Part shown: positions 55,499 to 64,000 of the stretch, in pieces
Numbering within the stretch: the stretch's first letter is position 1
How the letters are laid out: each line of letters opens with the position of its first letter
Made by a program: the position numbers and the translations under genes
Assembly (NCBI GenBank): GCA_951812925.1
Contig: OX638372.1
Span: 69,581,407-69,645,406, forward strand
Source of the DNA: Calliopum simillimum
Lineage: Eukaryota > Arthropoda > Insecta > Diptera > Lauxaniidae
DNA: 64,000 nt
Reading direction: 5' to 3'
The notes under the pieces: generated by a model
The model's database searches: none
Told to the model about the DNA's origin: nothing
Seen by the model: only the letters and a program-made list of their open reading frames with translations

Positions 55499-56611
55499 CC
55501 CCTTGAAACCGAAGCCTAGATCCTTGTAGATATCGAAAAATGAACTTCGGATTCAGTTTTCTTGTGTTTAAATTAAGAAAAAAGTTGGTCCGGAAAAGCC
55601 CCCTATAGCCGGAAATGGTGGAGTCATATTACACAGTGCAACAAAAAAAAATATTTTGAATGCTGTTCCTGAAAGCACATAATGTTACTAGTAAAACCCT
55701 ATCTGTATTTCTCTTGTTTGGCTCCAGGTCGAATTTTATAGCGCTATATAAATTAGTTCAAAACTGCTTCAAAGTTGCCACTGCTATAAGTCGTAAACCA
55801 TTTGGGATTTTATTTTCCTATCTTTAACATAGTTGTAGATATAGACAACACGCAAAAAAATGATCCGGAAAAATTGATTTTCATATAGCACAAAAAAAAA
55901 AAAAAAATCGTCTCATGAAAAGTTACGGATTGTTCTAGTAATTCAATTACTTTACTGAATTCTCATGAGAAAAAAAAATGCCACTAAAGTAAAAAATACG
56001 GTTTGAACTTCAAAAAGTACAGAGATAAACAGTGAAAATTGAATAGAGAAGTAAAAACTTTGCATGAAAAAATGCCAGTGAACTCTGCAATATTTGCTTA
56101 GAATAAATTTCAATTATAACTGATTGCGATTGGAAAAAAATTTGATTGAAAAATAATTTAAATTAAACAATAAGCTATAGAAATGAAAGTCCTACAGTAG
56201 CTCGGTGGTTAGAGAGGCGCTTAGAAACACAAAGGCCTTAAGTTCGACACCAAATACGGTTTTTCTTTACTGAAAAAACCAGTAAAAAATACTGAGATTT
56301 TCAATGAATTTTTGCGGTTAAGTTTTTCCGTGTAAAGGATAGAAAGTGATCAAAAAACTAACCCGAAAAAATTAGGTTTTGGGCCTCAAAATCTCAAAAA
56401 TGTCGAAAAATTGTACCATTTTAGGTCATAGCTATAAAATCGTTCCATATTTTGCCAAACAATTAAAACAAAATTATAGCCAAGACTAAATTGAACAACT
56501 CTTTAGTGCATGTCAAAAGCAATCGAGTACCCCTTGATACTAATTTTGATTAAAACAGTGATGTATGAAAAAATGCTTGGGGTCCTATGTAACCCCTTCG
56601 GTCTCAAGGGG
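55499..56611. mobile_element. PiggyBac-like non-autonomous element
   Basis: CCCCTTGAAACCGAAG at 55499 and its inverse CTTCGGTCTCAAGGGG ending at 56611, each directly flanked by TTAA (55495-55498, 56612-56615). TTAA target duplication and CCC start are the piggyBac hallmark. GGTCCGGAAAAG and GATCCGGAAAAATTG repeat inside. 1113 bp, no transposase frame. A SINE lies inside near the right end. Confidence 0.85.
56195..56345 (+). mobile_element. tRNA-derived SINE inside the piggyBac-like element
   Basis: TAGCTCGGTGGTTAGAGAGG (A box) and AAGTTCGACACC (B box) stand about 40 bases apart as in a tRNA gene, but the flanks cannot form an acceptor stem. A body with repeated ACTGAAAAAACC-like segments ends in TTTTTCCGTGTA, similar to the SINE at 14347. 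Confidence 0.7.
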
Positions 56612-56615
56612 TTAA

Positions 56616-57375
56616 TGAACTAAAAAACCATATATTGATATGTAGAATCTTCAATGTCGCGTTGCTAGCCATATACCGACAGTATGGTTATTCCTTAAAA
56701 AACGGACAGAAAAAATTTGAATGGATCAATTACACACTGCACAAGCCGTCAACTGAAGTCAAGCATTTTAGTAAAACCCTCTTGGCAATTCTTTTGATAT
56801 CGTTTTGCATAAATGTCAGTGATCGGCCCCATCTTTCAAATTTGTGGTCCATAAGCCAGTTGAATTCAACTGTGGAACTAAGTACTTATCATAAAAAATA
56901 TTTAATATCAAAATTTTGCGTATTTACTAAGCACAAAAAACAAAAGCGGGGCACGGTTCTCCGAAACGGGGCTTAATTGATAGTTTGCAGAACCCCTGAT
57001 TTTCTTTTTTCATACAATACCTTAAAAATCGAGGCACGTACCACGCCATAAAAAATGGTCGAAAACGGAATTTAACAAGAAAACATAACAACCCAAAAAC
57101 AATAGTAGTCACTTTCAATGTATTTTACAGTGTTGAATCCGAATTCAGTCTCATAATTGCTCTATCACATATGGTTTTTGAGATATTCTAATCTAAAGGT
57201 TAAAAAACACGATTTTTGAGGTTATATATAGGACGCACAAAATTGTTTTGCTCTATTCTTTTATATCAATGGCTTAGTTATTTTTTCCTCCTCGAAATAA
57301 GCTACAAATTGGTCTGATTTTTCCTAAGAAAATTATGACAAAATCTTTTTAGAAGAACGATTTTAACACTCTGCT
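56616..57375. other. Repeat fragments and one motif-free open frame
   Basis: A 113-codon plus-strand frame at 56635-56976 has no recognised domain. GCACGGTTCTCCGAAACGGG at about 56950 is the inverse of 58940-58960. GTTGAATCCGAATTCAG and following bases to about 57360 match 41540-41770. No gene supported. Confidence 0.45.
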
Positions 57376-58751
57376 GCACACTGCGTTGGCCCATGGACAA
57401 AAATAAGAATTTTTTGTGACTCGAAACAATAACAATATTGCGATCAATTGACAGGTAATTGTATCAATAAAATAAAAGAAAAATTGACATTTCAAAGTTG
57501 AGATATTTTTCAAAAAAAAATCATGTTTTGTTTAATTCGTTTTGGGTTCTGTTAAACAAATAATTATCAAAAATTTGTGTTTTGATTAAACTAAGCGAAG
57601 TAAAGTTTTTTATTATAAATAACACAGGCCCACAAAAAAAAAAATACCATGCGCGAAAGATCAGACCACCTGAACTTTATGTTTTCGGGGTCGCTGAATC
57701 CGAATATGGTGCCAGAATAGCGAAGTTGGTTCGCGTTTTTTCAGAAATCAACAATAATGCTAAAAATTAGAGATTTTTCCTGGTTTCTGAAAAAACTCGA
57801 ACCAACTTCGCTAATCTGACACTATATTCGGGTTCAGCGACCCCGAAAACATAAAGTTCCGGTGGTCTGATCTTTGGCGCAGGGTAATTTTTTTTTTTTG
57901 GCCTGTGCACAGGACTACAAAAAAAAATTCCCTGCGCGAACGATCAGACCACCTGAGCTTTATGTTTTCGGGGTCGCTGAGTCCGAATATGGTGTCAGAA
58001 TAGCGGAGTTGGTTCGAGTTTTTTCATAAATCATAAATAATGCTGAAAAAAATCTCAAATTTTTCAGCATAATTGTTGATTTTCTGAAAAAACGCGAACC
58101 AACTTCGCTATTCTAGCACCATATTCGGATTCAGCGACCCCGAAAACATAAAGTTCAGGCGGTCTGATCTTTCGCGGAGGGTACTTATTTTTTTTTTTTT
58201 TTTTTGTGGGCCTGTGTAATATTTGAGTAAATAAATAAAGAAATTTTAGAAAATACATAATTTGATATATATTGTAGTGATTTTAATACATAACAAATTT
58301 GACAAATTTCAATGAAAAAAAAAAAAACAAATACTATAAAAAAAAGTGCCGTTTTTTTTTTTAATCTTCTAGTACGGATTCTATATAGCCAGGAACTTCA
58401 AATAACTTTTCCTACTTCGTCCTACAAATATTTTTTTTTTTTTAAATGCTTAAAATAAAAAATTTGCATGAAATATAAAATTTATGTTGAAATTTTTTTT
58501 TTTGTTTTATTTACTCAAATGGTCTCAAAAGTACAAAAAACATTATTTCTACAACGTATATTTCAATAACGTATATTTTAAAACTAAAAAATAAATACCT
58601 GGTTTTTAGCAAAACTATAAAGCTTACAATAAATCTGAGATCATTTTTGAGCTCAGCGACCCCAAATTACTTAAAGTACTAAATTTCATCGATATCCAAC
58701 CACTCCTTCTATTTTTGATCATTGCTTGTATGGGCTCAACGCACTGTGTGC
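57376..58751 (+). mobile_element. Family-C element, copy C3, with a nested dimer
   Basis: GCACACTGCGTTGGCCCAT at the left, GGGCTCAACGCACTGTGTGC at the right. Matches C1 on both sides of an insert at 57623-58216. Some internal sequence present in C1 (around the first 120 bases and 20230-20280) is missing here. Confidence 0.75.
57623..58216. mobile_element. PIF/Harbinger-like palindromic MITE, tandem dimer
   Basis: CACAGGCCCACAAAAAA at the left and its inverse TTTTTTGTGGGCCTGTG at the right, with TAA directly outside both. C2 has the empty site TATTATAAATAATATTTG, so TAA was duplicated; a three-base TWA target duplication is typical of PIF/Harbinger. The insert is two units (57623-57907, 57908-58216) joined as CCTGTG|CACAGG with no TAA between. 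Each unit is itself a palindrome around GATCAGACCACCTGARCTTT and GGGGTCGCTGARTCCGAATA. Confidence 0.85.
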
Positions 58752-59252
58752 CGTCTAAAACACAGCTAAAATTATGGTAGTGCAGATCATACACTGCTCT
58801 TCCGAACCGTTTTTCGACATATATTGAGAGTCGAGTACTTTTTTTTGATTTTAAAAATTTATGAATTTTGTTGGTAACACCATAAGGTATTGTAAAAAAC
58901 AAATAAAACCAGGGGTTCCGCATACTTTTAATTAAACGCCGTTCCGGAGAACCGTGCGTAGCTAAAAAAAGAAAATATTTTCCTTCATAGAAATGTGTAC
59001 CAGCCTAATGTGCATCTACCCTATCTATTTTTTTCAATCGTGGCAATCGAGTAATAGCGTTTGTTAAGGGATGAACCGCTTTATGCATAGCTATTACATG
59101 TATACCTCTGATCGTGCACCTGGAATTCTTTTTCACCTAAAATGCTTGCTCTTGGTTGGTATTTTTAAAACAGGCGGGATTTCGTTAATGTATTGAATGT
59201 ATAAATATATGTATACGCAAATGCATGAATATATGTGTATAAAAATATATGA
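58752..59252. other. Repeat end and unrecognised DNA
   Basis: CAGGGGTTCCGCATAC and GTTCCGGAGAACCGTGC (58911-58957) match 56945-56992 in inverse, about 80 bases of shared terminus. A 99-codon minus-strand frame overlaps C3 and has no motif. Confidence 0.45.
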
Positions 59253-59540
59253 ATGGATCTTTCAAAAGTGGAATAAGTCCATTTTTTCATAAACTGAGAT
59301 CTTTAAGGGTTTGCGGATGACTTAATTTAAAAATATTGGTAAGCGTTATTAAAATGGTGAAAAGTGTTTACCACGGTAAATTTATTAAATTTTGTTAAAC
59401 AATAAAGATTTTTACAAGTGTAATAGAAATAGTCGAGTTTTTTTCCTCCAAAGTAACTTATTCCACTTTCATTTATAACAAATTGAAAAATGCATTTTAC
59501 TTTAGTGGGACTTTTTCAATTTTCACTAATAAAATATTCT
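59253..59540 (+). repeat. Single arm of the GTGGAATAAGTCCA palindrome family
   Basis: ATATATGAATGG, AAAAGTGGAATAAGTCCATT, AAAGTGTTTACCACGGTAAA and TAACTTATTCCACTTTC follow the order of the outer 290 bases of the palindrome at 38336-40273. The inner part and the opposite arm are absent. Confidence 0.75.
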
Positions 59541-59569
59541 GTAATTAAAACTTTTATATGTTGCTCATT

Positions 59570-59830
59570 GCAGAATTTTTCGATGTTTTTCGATAATTTC
59601 AGGTCCTCTGCAATTTGTTCAGTGTTTTCGGGTACTTTTCGATAATTTCTTATTCTTGCTGAATTTTTCGATTAATTTTGATTTCTGCAGTTTTTTTAAA
59701 TTTTTTCGATAATTTTAGGAACTAGTCGGTTTTGTCAGTGTTTTTCAATTATTTCTGTCTCTTACCGACTTTTTCGATTGTTTTCGATGCTTTATGATCA
59801 ATTCAGATTGCTATAGACTTTTGTGATGTT
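59570..59830. repeat. Degenerate TTTTTCGATAATTT repeat
   Basis: TTTTTCGATGTTTTTCGATA and variants recur about every 60-70 bases with CTGCAATTTG-like spacers. Parallels 46706-46935. Confidence 0.5.
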
Positions 59831-60172
59831 TCCTGAAAAGACCAGAATTAAAATATTCAGTTATAGCTAAAATAACAATCATTGCCCAAAGGTTTATTTT
59901 GAATTATAAAACGGTCAACGAAAAAGGAAGAAAAGCAGGTATAGACCCACAGTTGGTGAAAAAAGTAAAGCAAAACTTCAACCTATTGAGAGATATTGGG
60001 CTGTAATGAAATCAGATCCTCGGAAGAGTAAAAATAAGTGACGAAGGTCGTACGGTAGGTACTGTCGGCGAAACAACTGCTCAAAACTAAATAAAAGGGT
60101 CGTAAGAAAAAAGTAAAATATTTTTATAGAAAATAAATATTTGTCAATAGTTTTAGGGTTATTTATATTCGT

Positions 60173-60250
60173 CATTTTGGCCCTATGCTACTCCTAGGAG
60201 TTTAAAGAAAATACATATTCGTCATACTACTCGTTAATAAAAAAAAAAAA
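60173..60250 (+). repeat. LINE 3' end fragment with A tail
   Basis: TTGGCCCTATGCTACTCCTA then GGAGTTTAAAGAAAATACAT matches the stop region and 3' sequence of the LINE tail at 47341-47390. It ends in AATAAAAAAAAAAAA. Only the 3' end is present, as expected of 5'-truncated LINE insertion. The sequence between 59831 and 60172 shows no other feature. Confidence 0.6.
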
Positions 60251-60410
60251 ATTCATCGGGTGGTTTTTTATTGATGAAAAATAAAGTATGAAATTTTTCT
60301 GGGAGAGACCTTACGTACTCGTATGTATGAAAAATCATATCTCTTTGTAACGTCCCAAGTGATGTATTATGTCCATCTGCATTGGTAAATTTGACATGTT
60401 CACCATAGGC

Positions 60411-60550
60411 AAATATTCTCCTCAAGCGAAATACTCACCTCAAATGAAATATTCACCTCAAATGAAATGTTCACCTCAAATGAAATGTTCACCTCAAGGT
60501 AAATGTTCACCTCAAGTTAAATATTCACCTCAAGTGAAATATTCACCTCA
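60411..60550 (+). repeat. 18-bp minisatellite, eight units
   Basis: Unit AAATRTTCACCTCAARTG. It lies in an open 100-codon frame (60369-60671) as a hexapeptide repeat KYSPQM/KCSPQM/KYSPQV, eight times in register. The rest of that frame has no domain or signal peptide. I regard it as a minisatellite; the open frame may follow simply from the 18-base period. Confidence 0.8.
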
Positions 60551-62440
60551 CCTAAACGACTATAAAATCACGACCGAAAAGGCAGAAGGCAGGCAGTCAC
60601 AGACAAGCGTTCGATGCAATAACACCAATAATATATTGATGTATTGCCTCGTATTGCTTAGGTATCACTAGGGTAGTTTGTCTTGTAAGCTGGGAAGGTT
60701 TTTCATACCTTCTCAAGGCTCCTGGACACCATCTGGTGAATAGTGTAGTAGTCTGTGCGTGTAATACCTTTTCATGGTATTCATCAAGCGTGCATGGTAG
60801 TGTCATAATTTTACCGACACAGGTCACGTAAGCAGCTATCAACTCAAACGGACAAGGAGTACAACATCGGATAATTGGATGCAAAAACCTCGATATATCC
60901 CGGCCGAGAACATCAGTTCTAATATAGTCGAAATACTGAAGAAATTATGTATAAACCCTAAAGCACTAAAGAAACCAATTTATCTGCTGAAGGAATTCCA
61001 GCAAATAAATAAATAAATATTTTTGTAAACTGAAAGATTTGGATTGTCTTTTAGTCTTACCCTGGACACCGCCGCAGCTTACCTCAGCCCTAGACCAAAG
61101 CAATCGTTACATCTTCGAAACGTAAGCTCAATTTCTTCGAATTCTTTTTTATATGCAAAAATGGTTCAATTTGGACTATTTCTCATCATCAGAATGATAT
61201 TTTGTAAATAAAAAAAAAAAACAAAAATCTTAAAAAAAAAATCTTTATTTGAAAAAATTGTATGTGTTTCAAACAGTTAGTTTCGAAACCATAATGGCAA
61301 ATTTTGTTAAAGATGCATTGTATGTACACAAAACTAACTTAATTTTGTAATTTTAAATTGGTATAAAAACTTTTTCATAATGTCCTCCAGATTTCCTCAT
61401 ATACATAGGTATCGTAACAACCCTTTAAAATTTGAACTTTCATCCATCTTTACAATATCAGCAAGCATTGTGCTTATTTCGTGAACGAGCGAGAAAATCC
61501 CTTAAAATTTTTTGCGACCTCAGCACGAGCGACGTCTTGTTGAACTCTTGTGTGATTCCTTAAAAACATTTGCATTAACATTATGACGTGACATTTGATC
61601 ATATGGTCAGTTTGACTTCCGTTTGGTCACAAAACCAATTAGGCTGGGACTAAAGAAGCAACACAAAATTTGTCAACATGTCTCCTGGGTACCTGAAAAG
61701 AGAAAATGTTGAAACTTTGTAAAAACGTTGAAATGATTGATTAATGTAACTGTAAGTTTATGCGCAATAAAATTAGGGAAAATCGAAGTTTTGTCTCGGG
61801 GAAATGTTTTTTTAAGTACCAAATAAAGGAAAGGGATATTATAAGGTTAAGGTATCAAATTTCAAAAAAAAAACCTAACAAATGGACTATATGGATACTT
61901 CAACGAAAGGTTTAACAATACCCTGTGGTCGAATTCAGAGCACTAAAAATGCAATAATTTTAGCACCAACTGGCTGTGTTCAAAATGTGCAAAAAGTATC
62001 AAATTTCAATTAAAATAATACGAAACATTTTTCTTGTAAGTTGATGAGTTTTTTGATTTCATTCTTAAAAGAAAAACAACCTTTTTTATATTGGGTATCA
62101 GTATATAAAACTTAAAATTGGTAAACTAAAAAATACAAAATATAACACTAAAAAAAAGGAGAGCAAAAAAAGCATTATTCATTTATGTACTCAACTTTGG
62201 TCGTTTGAATTATGCAGATTTCAGAAACAAAGCGTCGTTTACACAGTGGAGTAGTTAGACCCACCATGTACTACGTGATAGAAAAATTAGATTTATTTTT
62301 CTTTTTATAATCAACCTTAGACCTGGCAGCTATTAAAAGTTGAAGACTTTCTTGCATATGTAGGCCACCTACGCAATCTTTTGACGATTTGAACGCAAAA
62401 CTAAAAAAATAGATCCCTTCTAACTGTGAAAAGACACTCT
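60551..62440. other. No gene recognised
   Basis: 60560-60900 has balanced composition with a 95-codon minus-strand frame and no motif. An AAATAAATAAATAAATA tract at about 61003 could be a LINE tail. 61200-62400 is AT-rich with nothing recognised. Confidence 0.4.
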
Positions 62441-63380
62441 CTTGGATGTCCCTAAGCTACCTTTTGTGTAGATGGAACAACCCCCCCCCCCACCCTTGCT
62501 ACGCCACTGCTTCTATAAATCTTTACAATAACAATTTATTCTATTCGGTCAACATGCAAACAGAATCGAATCGAATTCAAATATCATTCATTTGTGGATT
62601 GTTTTGTGGAGACTGTGCTGTGTGTGCTCTGTGTGGGTAGTTGAAATGTTTACATTTCAAGGGTTGCTTAAGGGGGGTAGGATAAAAAAAAATGCTAAAG
62701 ACGCAATTTATGGTCGATGCTTAACCCTTAAAAAGGTATATTCACACACATGAACACAAATGGTATCTGCCACTCGTACATTCTCTACGAGCATAAGCAA
62801 AAAGTGACCGTATAAAAATAAATACACATTAGAGAAGGAATAGCATCAGCAACAACAACAAAAACAACAACAACAATAACAAATGTAACAGCAATAACCC
62901 ATGCTGGGCTCATGGTATCTACAACACACAAATTTATCTCCATTTGACCCTCTTCAAAGTCCTTTTTATAGTCATTTTGGGTCCTGCTGCTCCTTCGTCA
63001 TATACATTTTTATTTTTTTTTTTTTTTCATCCATTCAAAACACTCATTCAATATTCATTCCCCACTAGCATAGAAGAGCAGCAGCAGCAGTAGCAGCAAC
63101 AACATACGACCGAACGTCCAGAGCCAGCCAACGGTCGTGTCCTTCTTAAATTTTTAAGACATGTAAATATTGTGTCCCGTCGACCGATTGAGTATGCATT
63201 TGAGTGTACCTTTTTATGTGAATATTGGAGCTTTTTTTATATGAGCCGTTCACAGCACAAAGGGACTAATTCCATTTTTTCCAAAAATTTTAAATTTATG
63301 AGTAGAAGTATTTGGCTTATCACCATAGCTTATTACATATATAATAAATTTTCAAAACGATAGAGATTACCATAATAAAT
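62441..63380. other. Low-repeat island with poly-C and CAA tracts
   Basis: C10-12 run near 62480, CAA/CAG-rich tracts at 62848-62890 and 63075-63100. Frames of 63-64 codons only. Probably host unique DNA. Confidence 0.4.
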
Positions 63381-63825
63381 AGACAAAAATGTTTTGTCCA
63401 TTAACTAAAAAAAAAGTTTATTTCAGAAGCCATATGATTTATTCTGTGCTAAAATTCATTTCTGATGTCAACAATGGTTACTATAAATACTTGAGAATAA
63501 GTCGAAAATTTGAAATACTGGTGGCATCTCCCAAACATACACTGGAAGAAGTATCCCAACAGAAAATTTCGATGCGCATCCCCAAGATGCTGCAGCGATT
63601 CGCTCGCGTCCTTCTCGCATCTAAAGAGCTGATTTGTATGCGCATATTTTCTGCGCTAAAGGTAGGCAATAGGCATTTTTGTTTGTTTTTTTTTTTTAAA
63701 TATTATTTATTGTCATCCAAAAAGTACCCAAAGAGCATCTCTGAATGCGAGAGCGATGCGCATCCAAAGAGCATTTCTGGTAGCGAGAACGAAGCGCTTT
63801 CGGTCACGTATTAACGTACAAATCA
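63381..63825. other. Open frame and GATGCGCATCC repeats, function unknown
   Basis: A 141-codon plus-strand frame (63389-63814) and two opposing minus-strand frames overlap. CGATGCGCATCC occurs at about 63570 and 63753, AAAGAGCATYTCTG at 63729 and 63766, and TATGCGCAT at 63637, so repeat structure explains part of it. No domain recognised. Confidence 0.35.
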
Positions 63826-63830
63826 ATAAG

Positions 63831-63912
63831 TCGGCTTCGTGGTCTAGCGACTGGCACTGCGATTGAGAGTTGTAGCAACCGTGAGGTCCTCGGTTCAACT
63901 GCGGCCTAGACT
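63831..63912 (+). mobile_element. tRNA-derived SINE head
   Basis: TTCGTGGTCTAGCGACTGG (A box) and CCTCGGTTCAACTGCGG (B box) lie about 40 bases apart. The ends GTCGGCT and GCCTAGAC do not form a seven-pair acceptor stem, so I favour a SINE over a working tRNA gene. The body may continue past 64000. Confidence 0.55.
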
Positions 63913-64000
63913 AAACACAAAAGTTTTTCAACTTGCAATTTTTCAATTATAATTAATTTAGTAAATTAAAAATAATATAGTAACATCAAAATGATGATTC

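Noticed and set aside
56195..56270. Functional tRNA gene
   Set aside because: Same reason, and it sits inside a piggyBac-like element with a SINE-like body and tail.
60411..60550. CRISPR-like array
   Set aside because: Eighteen-base units are directly adjacent with no spacers, and the DNA is eukaryotic in character.
63831..63912. Functional tRNA gene
   Set aside because: A and B boxes are present but no seven-pair acceptor stem or convincing anticodon arm can be drawn; SINE head preferred.

Overview
The window looks like repeat-rich, strongly AT-rich intergenic or intronic DNA from an insect, most likely a higher fly (Diptera). The main clue is a set of short Helentron-type elements carrying a TA-rich tract, a conserved core around TTCTTGATCAG...GAGTCGATATAGCC and a GTCY/GGCT proto-microsatellite, the layout known for Drosophila mini-me/DINE-1 elements. 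Mariner, DD37E-type, pogo-like and R1/I/CR1-like LINE relics fit the same reading. I recognise no intact host protein-coding gene and no standard tRNA or rRNA gene. Almost every open reading frame is short and lies in non-coding repeat; the real coding signal is a handful of broken transposon genes, several of which lack an ATG and have frameshifts.

Layout. 1-5.5 kb: a fold-back repeat cut by the window edge, a CR1/Jockey-like LINE relic, the 3' end of a pogo-like transposase and three MITEs in a row. 5.5-7.3 kb: a low-repeat island, a TA-flanked MITE and a cluster of TATCGAT sites. 7.35-9.12 kb: a non-autonomous Helitron with canonical ends; a second copy lies inverted at 36.03-37.56 kb. 10-13.7 kb: a transposase C-terminus, a fold-back repeat and a broken transposon-type protein gene. 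14-17.7 kb: a tRNA-derived SINE, an 862-bp MITE and a LINE relic. 19.8-28.9 kb: nested elements, including two copies of one element (family C), a 1.06-kb palindrome and copies of two MITE families. 31.5-42.3 kb: a LINE RNase H relic, three palindromes of 1.2-1.9 kb and the second Helitron. 43-46 kb: mostly low-repeat DNA. 46.2-50.5 kb: tandem repeats, LINE and mariner relics and a complete Helentron-like element. 52.5-54.5 kb: a DD37E-type transposon holding two transposase relics. 55.5-58.8 kb: a piggyBac-like element with a SINE inside, then a third family-C copy carrying a Harbinger-like tandem dimer. 59-64 kb: repeat ends, an 18-bp minisatellite and another SINE head.

How it fits together. 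No pathway is encoded here; the content is a record of transposition. Three copies of family C let insertions be dated and target duplications be read from homologous empty sites. Several MITE families with unrelated bodies share a terminal module of the form GGGNAAT(N)4-5G(N)CAC, repeated inside the ends. The large near-perfect palindromes would make long hairpin RNAs if transcribed. Boundaries were read by eye; none was confirmed by alignment software.
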